In this document: positions 44,201 to 54,043 of the stretch, piece after piece
How the letters are laid out: every line of letters starts with the position of its first letter
Numbering within the stretch: position 1 is the stretch's first letter
Translations under genes and position numbers: made by a program
The notes under the pieces: model-generated
Seen by the model: only the letters and a program-made list of their open reading frames with translations
Databases searched by the model: none
Told to the model about the DNA's origin: nothing
Source: Anodontia alba
Taxonomy: Eukaryota > Mollusca > Bivalvia > Lucinida > Lucinidae
Reading direction: 5' to 3'
DNA length: 64,000 nt
Assembly: GCA_964016985.1 (NCBI GenBank)
Contig: OZ024830.1
Span: 17,973,691 to 18,037,690 of the forward strand

Positions 44201-45330
44201 AAGAAGAAAATATACCTGCCTGAACGGCATCAAGCGCTACACATTGCGAATGATGCAACAAGTAAGATGAAAACATATTTGCCTGAACGGTAACAAGCAC
44301 TACAAATTGCGACTTATGCAACAAGTAAGATGAAAACATACCTGCCTGAACGGTACCAAGCACTACAAATTGCGTTTATGCAACAAGTAAGATGAAAACA
44401 TACCTGCCTAAACGGTACCAAGCACTACAAATTGCGACTTATGCAACAAGTAAGATGAAAACATACCTGCCTGAACGGTACCAAGCACTACAAATTGCGA
44501 CTTATGCAAGAAGTAAGATGAAAACATACCTGCCTGAACGGTACCAAGCACTAAAAATTGCGACTTATGCAACAAGTAAGAAGAAAATATACCTGCCTGA
44601 ACGGCACCAAACACTACACATTGCGATTGCTGCTCCACGTAAGAAGAAAACATACCTGCCTGAACGACATCAGTCACTACAAATTGCATCTGCTGCTGCA
44701 AGTAAGAAGAAAATATACCTGCCTGAACGGCACCAAGCACTACACATTGCGACTGCTGCTGCAAGTAAGAAGAAAATATACCTGCCTGAACGGCACCAAG
44801 CACTACACATTGCGACTGCTGCTGCAAGTAAGAAGAAAATATATCTGCCTGAACGGCATCAAGCACTACACATTGCGACTGCTGCTGCAAATAAGAAGAA
44901 AACATACCGGCTTGAATGACATCAGTCACTACAAATTGCATCTGCTGCTGCAAGTAAGAGGAAAACAGCGGTGATCGACAACACCAAGAACTACAAGTAG
45001 CGAATGATGCTACAAGTAATAAGAAAAGAGAGTGGTCGAACGGCTCCAAGCACTACAAATTGCGGCTGTAAGTAAGAAGAAAACAGACCTGTCAAAACGG
45101 CACCAATCATACTACACATTGTGACTGCTGCTACAAGTAAGAAGAAACCATACCTGCCCGAACGGCACCAAGCACTACACATTGCGACTGATGCTAAAAG
45201 TAAGAAGAAAACAGAGTGATCGAACGGCACCAAGCACTACAAATTGCGACTGCTGCTGCAAGTTAGCAGAAAACAGAGTGATCGAACGGCACCAAGCACT
45301 ACAAATTGCGACTGATGCTACAAGTAAGAA
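41204..45330 (-). repeat. TM-exon-derived satellite, segments I and II
   Basis: Read on the minus strand, the unit is TTCTTCTTACTTGTAGCAGC followed by AGTCGCAATTTGTAGTGCTT, GGTGCCGTTCGGGCAG and GTATGTTT. That is the coding sequence for FFLLVAAVAICSAWCRSGR from gene 2's TM exon plus its 5' splice site. Segment I (41204-42972) has ~27 very similar 65-bp units carrying a changed centre. Segment II (42973-45330) has more varied units, mostly 63 bp, so 21-residue repetitive ORFs appear on both strands. A gap of unique sequence (43690-43890) splits II. The ORFs are by-products of the period. Confidence 0.93.
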
Positions 45331-45582
45331 TTGATTGATTGTGTTGGGGTTTAACGACACGTCAACCCTTGTGGGTCATTTTGTGTCGTCTCCCAGAGAA
45401 AGGGAGAAAAGTGATAGAAGAGATAGTAGAAGAGATTTAAGAGAGGGACAGGGAAGAAAGGAACAGGAATGAAAGTGAAGAAACAGAAGAAATAAAAATA
45501 TTCCCCATCTACCCTTACCTGCTACAAGGATAGCAGGCCTTGCCCAACTGTAAGCTAATATCAGTTGGACGCCCCGGTGACG
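45331..45582 (-). mobile_element. SINE (-) inserted in the satellite, 12-bp target duplication
   Basis: The minus-strand sequence ends CACAAGGGTTGACGTGTCG, GTTAAACCCCAACACAATC, the same 3' module as the other SINEs. The direct repeat TACAAGTAAGAA, itself part of a satellite unit, flanks it at 45319-45330 and 45583-45594. No tRNA head is recognised at its other end, which begins GTCACCGGGGCGTCC. Confidence 0.85.
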
Positions 45583-45594
45583 TACAAGTAAGAA

Positions 45595-47388
45595 ACAAGA
45601 GGGCCATCATGGCCCTGTAACGCTCACCTGAGCAACAAAGCACTTTGAGAGCCTGATCTAGAACTGATCAAGGCAAACATTCTGATCAAAGTTCAAAATG
45701 ATTATAACAAAGTTTTCTGCTGATTTGGCCCGGTGAACTAGTTTTTGATACCAAGTGACCCAGTTTCGAACTTGACCTAGAACTCATCAAGACAAACATT
45801 TTGTGCAAGATTCGTGATGATTGCTTGAAAAATGTGACCGCTAGAGAGATAACAAGAGTTTACGCTGATTTGGCCAGGTGACCTAGTTTTTGACCCCAGC
45901 TGTTCCAGTTTCGAACTTGACCTAGAAATCATCAAGACAAACATTTTGAGCCAGATTCATGATGATTGTTTCAAAAATGTGGCCGCTGGAGTGTTAACAA
46001 GGTTTTCTGCTGATTTGGTCCGGTGACCTAGTTTTTGACCCCAAGTGACCCAGTTTCAAACATATCCTAGAACTCATCAAGACAAACATTTTGAGCAAGA
46101 TTCGTGATAATTGCTTCAAAAATATGACCGCCAAAGTGTTAACAAGGTTTTCTGCTGGTTTAGCCTAGTGACCTAGTTTTTGACACCACGTGACCCAGTT
46201 TCAAACCTGACCTAGAAATCATCAAGACAAACATTTTGAGCCAGATTCATGATTATTGCTTCAAAAATGTGACCGCTAGAGTGTTAACAAGGTTTTCTGC
46301 TGATTTGGCCCGGGGACCTAGTTTTTGACACCACGCGACCCAGTTTCGAACCTGACCTATAAATCATCAAATCAAACATTTTGAGCAAGATTCATGATGA
46401 TTGCTTCAGAAATGTGACCGCTAGAGTGTTAACAAGGTTTTCTGCTGATCAGGCCAGGTGACCTAGTTTTTGACCCCAAGTGACCCAGTTTCAAACTTGA
46501 CCTAGAAATCATCAAGACAAACATATTGAGCAAGATTCATGATGATTGCTTCAAAAATGTGACCGCTAGAGAGTTAACAAGGTTTTCTGCTGATCTGGCC
46601 CGGTGATCTAGTTTTTGACCCCAGGTGACTCAGTTTCGAATTTGACCTAGAATTCATCAAGACAAACATAATGAGCAAGATTCATGATGATTGCTTCAAA
46701 ATGTGACCGCTGGAGTGTTTACAAGTTTTTCTGCTGATCTGGCCAGGTGACCTAGTTTTTGACCCCAGGTGACCCAGTTTCGAACGACCTAGAAATCAAC
46801 AGGACAAACATATTGAGCAAGATTCATGATGATTGCTTCAAAAATGTGACGCTAGAGTGTTAACAAGGTTTTCTGCTGATCTGGCCAGGTGACCTAGTTT
46901 TTGACCCCAGGTGACCCAGTTTCGAACTTGACCTAGAAATCATCAAGACAAATATATTGAGCAAGATTCATGATGATTGCTTCAAAAATGTGACCGCTAG
47001 AGTGTTAACAAGGTTTTCTGCTGATCTGGCCCGGTGACCTAGTTTTTGATCCCAAGTGACCCAGTTTCGAACTTGACCTAGACTTAATATAGCGAAATAT
47101 TTTGAGCAAGTTTCATCAAGATTGGGTCAAAACTATGACCTGTAGAGTGTTAACAAGTTTTTCCTTTGAATTGACCTGGTGACCTAGTTTTTGACCCCAA
47201 GTAACCCAGTATCGAACTTGGCCTAGATTTCATAGAGGCAAACATTCTGAGCAAGTTTCATCAAGATTGGGTCAAAACTGTGACCTCTAGAGCGTTAACA
47301 AACTAATTGTTGACGACGAACGACGGACGACGGACGACGACGGATGACGGACATAGGGTGATGACAATAGCTCACCTTGAGCTAAAAA
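45595..47388 (+). mobile_element. Modular repeat element (copy 3) inserted in the satellite
   Basis: Starts ACAAGAGGGCCATCATGGCC, lacks most of the unique lead, has about 11 modules of ~145 bp and ends with GACGGACGACGACGG runs and TGACAATAGCTCACCTTGAG. Satellite units resume at once on its right. It adjoins the SINE's right target duplication. Confidence 0.85.
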
Positions 47389-50300
47389 ACATACCTGCAC
47401 GAACGGCACCAAGCACTACACATTGCGACTGCTGCTGCAAGTAAGAAGAAAACATATCTGCCCGAACGGCACCAATCTACAATAAATTGTATCTGCTGCT
47501 GCAAGTAAGAAGAAAACAGAGCTGTCTGAACGGCACCAAGCACTACAAATTGCGACTGATGCTACAAGGAGAAACCATACCTGCCCGAATGGCATAAATC
47601 ACTACCAATAGTGTCTGCTGCTGCAAGTTAAAAGAAAACTAACCTGTCCGAACAACAACAGGCACTACAAATTGTAACTACTGCTACAAGTAGGAATAAA
47701 GCTTACCTGCACTACAATTTGCGATTCCTGCTACAAGCAAGAAGAAATATACTTGCCCGAACGGCACCAAGCACTATAAATTGCTACTGCTGCTACAAGA
47801 ATAAAACATTTGCCCAACGGCACCAAGCACGACACACTGCGACTGCTGCCACAAGCAAGAAGAAAGCATACCTGCCTAACGGCACCAAGCACGACACACT
47901 GCGACTGCTGCTACAAGTAAAAAGAAAGCATACCTGCCTTACGGCACCAAGCACTACACACTGCGACTGCTGCTACAAGCAAGAAGAAAGCATGCCTGCC
48001 TAACGGCACTAAGCACGACACACTGCGAGTGCTGCTACAAGCAAGAAGAAAGCATACCTGCCTAACGGCACCAAGCACGACACACTGCGACTGCTGCTAC
48101 AAGCAAGAAGAAAGCATACCTGCCTAACGGCACTAAGCACGACACACTGCGAGTGCTGCTACAAGCAAGAAGAAAGCATACCTGCCTAACGGCACCAAGC
48201 ACGACACACTGCGACTGCTGCTACAAGCAAGAAGAAAGCATACCTGCCTAACGGCACCAAGTAAGACACACTGCGACTGCTGCTACAAGTAAAAAGAAGC
48301 ATACCTGCCTAACGGCACCAAGCACGACACACTGCGACCAGAGTTCTCACTAGGATTTTGAAAGCAGGAGTTTAAGAATCCATCCATGAGAAAAGTTTGG
48401 AGTTAAAATTGAAAAATAGGAGTTTGACCTAGAAAACTTGGAGTTTTCGGCTAAATATGAAAACTTAATATTTAAGGACATTGTCTGGACAACTTCATTT
48501 TTCAACATAGTTAACCTTGACCACTGAGTGTCTGGTAAGGATCCAAAAGCTTTTCGGGCTTAGGAAATAGTGACAGGACTTCCATTAACTTCCAGACTCA
48601 GGAAGTCCCAGACTTCCTACCCCTCAAATTTGGAAGTCCCACAGGAAAATCTAGGAAGTCCCACTTTTTTCCCTGCTGCGGCGGTCTGCCCTTTGTTTAG
48701 TAGAACAGAGGTTCTTTATTCAGTGTCACACAGAATCATCATGATATGCACTTCTCTTAGATGTGTTTTAAATATATCGCTTATTAAAATTCGATCGCAT
48801 CTTTCTGGAAAGCTTGTACTTATATGTCGGACCTTAGAGAAAGCATCAACCATTGGTCCAACTTCGCGTTCGTTTCAAAGCCCAGAGAAAGAAAAAAAAA
48901 AAAAAAAAGAAAATACATGAGAGAAAACACCCAAGACATGTTTTCTTAAAAACAAACTATGCTAAAATTATTTTGCAGAAATGTATTTAATGAAATATTT
49001 GATCGGATTGAAGCTGATCAACACGAGCGAGCGAGTTGCTTACTTCACAAAAATTGCGGGAAAATGGCGCCGACTCCTGCAACAACAAACAAATAAAAGG
49101 CAGCTCTCGATGAGTTACCAACAGCAATACAAGCAAGAAGAAAGCATACCTGCCTTACGGCACCAAGCACTACACACTGCGACTGCTGCTACAAGCAAGA
49201 AGAAAGCATACCTGCCTAACGGCACCAAGCACGACACACTGCGACTGCTGCTACAAGTAAAAAGAAAGCATACCTGCCTAACGGAACCAAGCACACTACA
49301 CATTGCGACTGCTGCTACAAGTAAGAAGAAAGCATACCTGCCTAACGGCACCAAGCACGACACACTGCGACTGCTGCTACAAGCAAGAAGAAAGAATACC
49401 TGCCTAACGGCACCAAGCACGACACACTGCGACTGCTGCTACAAGCAAGAAGAAAGCATACCTGCCTAACGACACCAAGCACGACACACTGCGACTGCTG
49501 CTTCAAGTAAAGAGAAAGCATACCTGCCTAACGGTACCAAGCACTACACACTGCGACTGCTGCTACAAGCAAGAAGATAGCATACCTGCCTAACGGCACC
49601 AAGCACGACACACTGCGACTGCTGCTACAAGCAAGAAGAAAGCATACCTGCCTAACGGCACCAAGCACGACTGACTGCGACTGCTGCTACAAGTAAAAAG
49701 AAAACATACCTGCCTAACGGTACCAAGCACTACACACTGCGACTGCTGCTACAAGCGAGTTGAAAGCATACCTGCCTAACGGCACCAAGCACGACACACT
49801 GCGACTGCTGCTACAAGCAAGAAGAAAGCATACCTGCCTAACGGCACCAAGCACGACACACTGCAACTGCTGCTACAAGTAAAGAGAAAGCATACCTGCC
49901 TAACGGCACCAAGCACTACACACTGCGACTGCTGCTACAAGCAAGAAGAAAGCATACCTGTCTAACGGCACTTAGCACGACACACTGCGACTGCTGCTAC
50001 AAGTAAGAAGAAAGCATACCTGCCTAACGGCACCAAGCACGACGCACTGCGACTGTTACTACAAGTAAGAAGAAAGCATACCTTCCTAACGGCACCAAGC
50101 AGTACACACTGCGACTGCTGCTACAAGCAAGTTGAAAGCATACCTGCCTAACGGCACAAAGCAAGACACACTGTGACTGCTGCTGCAAGTAAGAAGAAAG
50201 CATACCTGCCTTACGGCACCAAGCACGACACACTGCGACTGCTGCTACAAGTAAGAAGAAAGCATACCTGCCTAACGGCACCAAGCACTACACACTGCGA

Positions 50301-50880
50301 CTGCTGCTACAAGTAAATAGAAAACACACCTGCCCGAACGGCACCAAGCTACAAACTGCGACTGCCTCTACAATCAACCAGAAATCTTAATTGCCCTAAC
50401 GGCACCAAGCTCTACACATTGCGACTGCTGCTGCAAGTAAGAAGAAAACATATCTACCCGAACGGCATCAAGTACTACGCATTGCAACTGCTGCTACATG
50501 CTAGAAGAAGGCATACCTGCCCGAACGGCACCAATCGTTACAAAGTGCGTCTGCTGCTTTAAGAAGAATGTATACCTGCCCGAACGGCACCAAGCACTAT
50601 AAATTGCGTCTTCTCTTGCGAGTAAGAAAAAAAGCATACCTGTCCGAACGGCACCAAGGACTATAAATTGCGTCTGCTGCTGTAAGAAAGAAGAAAGTAA
50701 ACCTGCCCGTAAACACCGAACACTACAAATTGTGTCTACTACTGACAGTAAGAAGAAAACATACCTGCCCGAACTTCATCAAGCACTAGACCGCTGCAAG
50801 AAAATGAAAAAAAAAACAAACATATCTGCCCGAACGGCACCAAACAGTACAAACAGCGAGTGCAGCTACAAGTAAACAGA
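47389..50880 (-). repeat. TM-exon-derived satellite, segment III, up to the true exon
   Basis: Continues the array in units of mostly 62 bp (landmarks on + strand: CATACCTGCCTAACGGCACC, AAGCACGACACACTGCGACT, GCTGCTACAAGCAAGAAGAA). It is interrupted at 48338-49127. Near 50.3-50.9 kb the units become more diverged and regain CCCGAACGGCACC, the exon-like form, then merge into the real TM exon. The 62-bp period shifts frame each unit, so no long ORF persists in the exon's frame. Confidence 0.93.
48338..49127. mobile_element. ~790-bp insertion in the satellite
   Basis: Non-satellite DNA starting CAGAGTTCTCACTAGGATTT, a hAT-like terminus, with internal GGAAGTCCCA repeats and an A-rich tract (48892-48910). 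No matching inverted right end was found before the array resumes with ACAAGCAAGAAG, so the class is uncertain. No convincing coding region. Confidence 0.45.
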
Positions 50881-50891
50881 AAAAAGAATAC

Positions 50892-51024
50892 CTGCCCGAA
50901 CGGCACCAAGCACTACAAATTGCGATTGCTGCTACAAGTAAGAAGAAAATTGTTGCGCCAACACTTGCTAGTATGATGGCAGTATCCCCGTTGCCGGTTT
51001 CATCCGTCGTTTCTGCTGCTGGTA
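50892..51024 (-). CDS. Gene 2: transmembrane exon (phase 1-2)
   Basis: A 133-nt minus-strand exon. Acceptor: TTTCTTTTGTTTGCTAG ending at 51025; donor AG|GTATTC at 50891. From phase 1 it reads VPAAETTDETGNGD, then a hydrophobic span TAIILASVGATIFFLLVAAI with AICSAWC, then RSGR as a basic stop-transfer. It leaves at phase 2 and joins the tail exon at 31207, giving Arg at the junction. Layout and phases equal gene 1's TM exon (12809-12926). The frame stays open past the donor to 50786 because the first satellite unit follows in frame. The donor has T at +5, weaker than the GTATGT carried by many array units. The precise donor in use is therefore an inference. Confidence 0.82.
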
Positions 51025-52502
51025 CTAGCAAACAAAAGAAATATTAACGTACATGAAATAACAGTGCTGAATAAAAATCTAAAATGTTGCTCTTGGAAAC
51101 AAAAAGCAAAATAACAAAAATTAAAATAAAATACAACAACAACAAAAAAAAAAAAAACAAAAAAAAACAAAAAAAAACATAAAAATAAACATACACACAC
51201 ACCTACACACACACACACAAACGAAAGAAAATCGGAGACTCGGTTTTATTAAGTGCCTTCACATACAGCCTTGTCAGTTGTTTGCAAGGCTGCATACACC
51301 CCTCCTTCCTCACTTCCTAGAACCGGCTTAAGCGGTTTTCGATTCTCAAGGCAACCGGAATGAGCTAAATGATCCCAAAGGAATAAAAATATAATCTGCA
51401 CTATGGTGAAATACGGGGAGACGTTTTACGGCCGCCACACGGCACTTAACACCAGCAGCAATGAAGTAAAATAAATATCTTAAAGGCTGCCTTTGAAAAC
51501 AACGAACATACGAAAGAAAGAAAATCAGAAACTCGGTTTTATTAAGTCTCTACATATACAGCAATGTGGTTTGCGAGATTGTATACGCCCCTAGCAGTTT
51601 TCGAGTTTCAAAGTAACCGGGATGGGCTCAATGATCCCGAAAGAAAACCACAAGGTGACATACGTAGCAATTACATTGTTAGTACCTAGAACATTGTGTC
51701 TATTTTGGTACAGGAGAAATTGAAATAAACAGATTCTAAAAGCAATGACCCATGACTGTAATGACCAAAGCAATAAACCCTTGTATTCCCGGAATGAGCA
51801 CACTTATCACAAAGAACCAGGCCTGGAGGTTATAAAACTTTTTTCATGCTCAACTCAGATGAATATGGAATTTGTCCTGCTTTTAAATTTTTAATTACTA
51901 ACAATTGCAAATTCTTTCTCGCTAAACCTAACTGAGCATGAACATTTTATCTGCTAATAAATATGAAAATGCCAATTATTATTGGCATTTTCATATTTAT
52001 AAGCAGAGAAAATTTCATGCTCAGCTGAGTTGAGTATGAAAAAGGTGTTATAACGTCGGAGCCAGATCATATGAACAACATTATAGTGCAGTATAGGTAG
52101 ACCTTTTTACGGCAGTCACATGGCACTAACACCAGCGGCAGTGAAGGTGAAAACGAACGTATGCGAGTATTTTCAGAGGGTTACACATTTAGCAACAATA
52201 GAGGCTAATCTTCCATGAGGCCCTCTATTATTTACAATATATACAACGAAAAGAAGATGCATAGGCTAGAAACACACATACACACACACACACACACTAA
52301 TAAGAGAGATGATCAAGTTTGAATATACACTGTGAGCTGATGTAGAGTTGTCTTATTTCACTGAAACAAGACATATTTGACACCAGTCACTAGAAAAAAA
52401 AATGCAGTATTATCCCCAGAAAACAGCCTTGCCGAAAGCGAAACACAAGTCCTGAAACCAGGTTACATGGATATGTACAAAATACACACATATACAGGGT
52501 CT

Positions 52503-52506
<4 letters not shown>
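51025..52506 (-). other. Gene 2 intron upstream of the TM exon
   Basis: Contains an A-rich/CA tract (51120-51220) and a segment at 51225-51470 repeated in diverged form at 51515-51660 and partly at 52095-52150 (shared CTCGGTTTTATTAAGT, CGAAAG and CACGGCACTTAACACCAGC-type motifs). It also has a fold-back (51833-52056) and a (CA)n run (52272-52297). No exon seen; the long low-complexity ORFs are artefacts. Confidence 0.55.
51833..52056. repeat. Fold-back element with nested inner palindrome
   Basis: Outer arms TATAAAACTTTTTTCATGCT, CAACTCAG mirrored as CTGAGTTGAGTATGAAAAAG, GTGTTATAA. The inner hairpin is TAAATATGAAAATGCCAA / TTGGCATTTTCATATTTA, edged by TTTTATCTGCT and AGCAGAGAAAA, with TCAGTTAGGTTTAGC spacer material. 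A MITE is likely. Confidence 0.75.
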
Positions 52507-52572
<66 letters not shown>

Positions 52573-52594
52573 CACACACACATATATATATTTA

Positions 52595-52646
<52 letters not shown>

Positions 52647-52648
52647 TA

Positions 52649-52730
<82 letters not shown>
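52507..52730. repeat. (AT)n/(AC)n microsatellite
   Basis: About 220 bp of TA repeats with two short CA blocks (52573-52582 and 52626-52646). Because TA is its own complement, this can extrude hairpins. It adjoins the 3' end of the minus-strand LINE, suggesting it grew from the LINE tail. The Tyr-Ile repeat ORFs on both strands are meaningless. Confidence 0.95.
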
Positions 52731-52733
<3 letters not shown>

Positions 52734-52812
52734 TATACTTCCTTTCATCCATGTGATGCAATTTTTATGGAAGCTATCAACAGTTCCTAAGTGTTTTAAT
52801 TTGTCAGGTAGA

Positions 52813-53990
52813 TTATAGATTATTCCAAATCAATGGTTCAAAGTAAATCAAACTCTGCTTAAACAGTTCTTTTCGAGGTCTTGGCAGCACATAATTTATG
52901 GTTGTTGATGATCTAAGGGACTGAAGAGTATTGTTCAAGGGTCTTGTGTGAAACATCTCATTAATGTATTCAGGTGTTTGGGACTGAGAAATTTTGAATA
53001 TGAATTTAGCTTTCTTGAGAAATATTCGTTTATAAACGTTTAGAATTTTTAGCTCTTCCATACTAGTAGCAATATTTTCATATTGATAGTCTAAAATAAT
53101 TTTACAAGCTCTTTTTTGTAAACGGTAGATCCTATCAAGATTTCTTTGAGAAGTTCCTCCCCAGATGGCACTGCAATAATCAATATGGGGTTATTATTAT
53201 TTAAATGAATCCGTTTCTGAGGAGTGGTAATAAGCATAGCTTTAGTTTTAGTAGTATTTATTAGCATTCCATTTTCCTTACACCATTCTGAAAGTTTATG
53301 CAATGCAGTCTGCAGCTGTTGTTCAATACAGGCTTGAGATTTGTCAATAAAATAAAGCGTAGTGTCATCAGCATATAAGTCTGTAAGGACATTATCAATG
53401 CTCAAAGGCAAGTCATTAATAAATAATAAAAATAATAAAGGGCCCAGAATAGATCCTTGTGGAACACCACATATAATGTTTTCAGCTTCTGAAAATGTGT
53501 TGTTAACAAAGACTTTTTGTTTCCTCCCCATCAAGTAGGAAGAAAACCAGCTGATAGTCTCCTCTGATAACTTGTAATATTTGAGTTTTTTAAGCAAAAG
53601 TGTATGGTCAACAAGATCAAATGCTTTCCTAGTCAATCATTACCATCCCAATCATTTGACTGTTATTTATTGCACCTAACCATTTATTTACCATTTGTAA
53701 CAGAGATATCCCACAGGAATGATTAGGCCGAAAACCTGATTGAGTTGAATGCAGCAAACTGTTTGAAGACAAATAAGACATTAAAGAATCATAGACATGT
53801 TTTTCTAGTAATTTTGACACAACTGGTAGTACTGAAATTGGCCTGTAATAATTGTGTCATCTTTAGGGCCATTTTTGTGAAGGGGAGTCACTTTGCCTTC
53901 TTTCCATTTTTCGGGGAAGGTATAACTAATAATGCTTTGATTACAAATAAAAGTGAGACTTTCAGATATATATGATGCTGCCAATTTCAA
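52813..53990 (-). pseudogene. LINE ORF2: reverse transcriptase and C-terminal region
   Basis: Minus frames in order: a finger segment with FPEKWKEGKVTPLHKNGPKD; MSKLLEKHVYDSLMSYL and TQSGFRPNHSC; palm A as AFDLVDHTLLLKKLKYYKL; GVPQGSILGPLLFLLFINDL (motif B); and LYADDTTLYFI with the catalytic Asp pair at about 53361-53375. Then come SEWCKENGMLINTTKTKAM and a C-terminal block with PLIWNNLP. The frame changes at about 53810, 53630 and 53075, so no intact polymerase can be made. It copies its own RNA at the nick in active relatives. Confidence 0.9.
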
Positions 53991-54043
53991 AAGTCTTGGC
54001 CCAATATTATCAGCTCCTGTACCCTTGGTAATATCAATATTTT

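Noticed and set aside
43058..45049. Long repetitive ORFs (21-residue repeats) on both strands as a repeat-protein gene
   Set aside because: They exist because the satellite period is 63 bp. They lie in different frames from the TM exon, have no start or splice context, and vanish where the period is 62 or 65 bp.
48338..49127. Complete hAT transposon
   Set aside because: The left end resembles a hAT terminus, but no inverted right end, target duplication or transposase frame could be found.
52377..52790. Tyr-Ile repeat proteins
   Set aside because: Pure translation of an (AT)n/(AC)n microsatellite on both strands.
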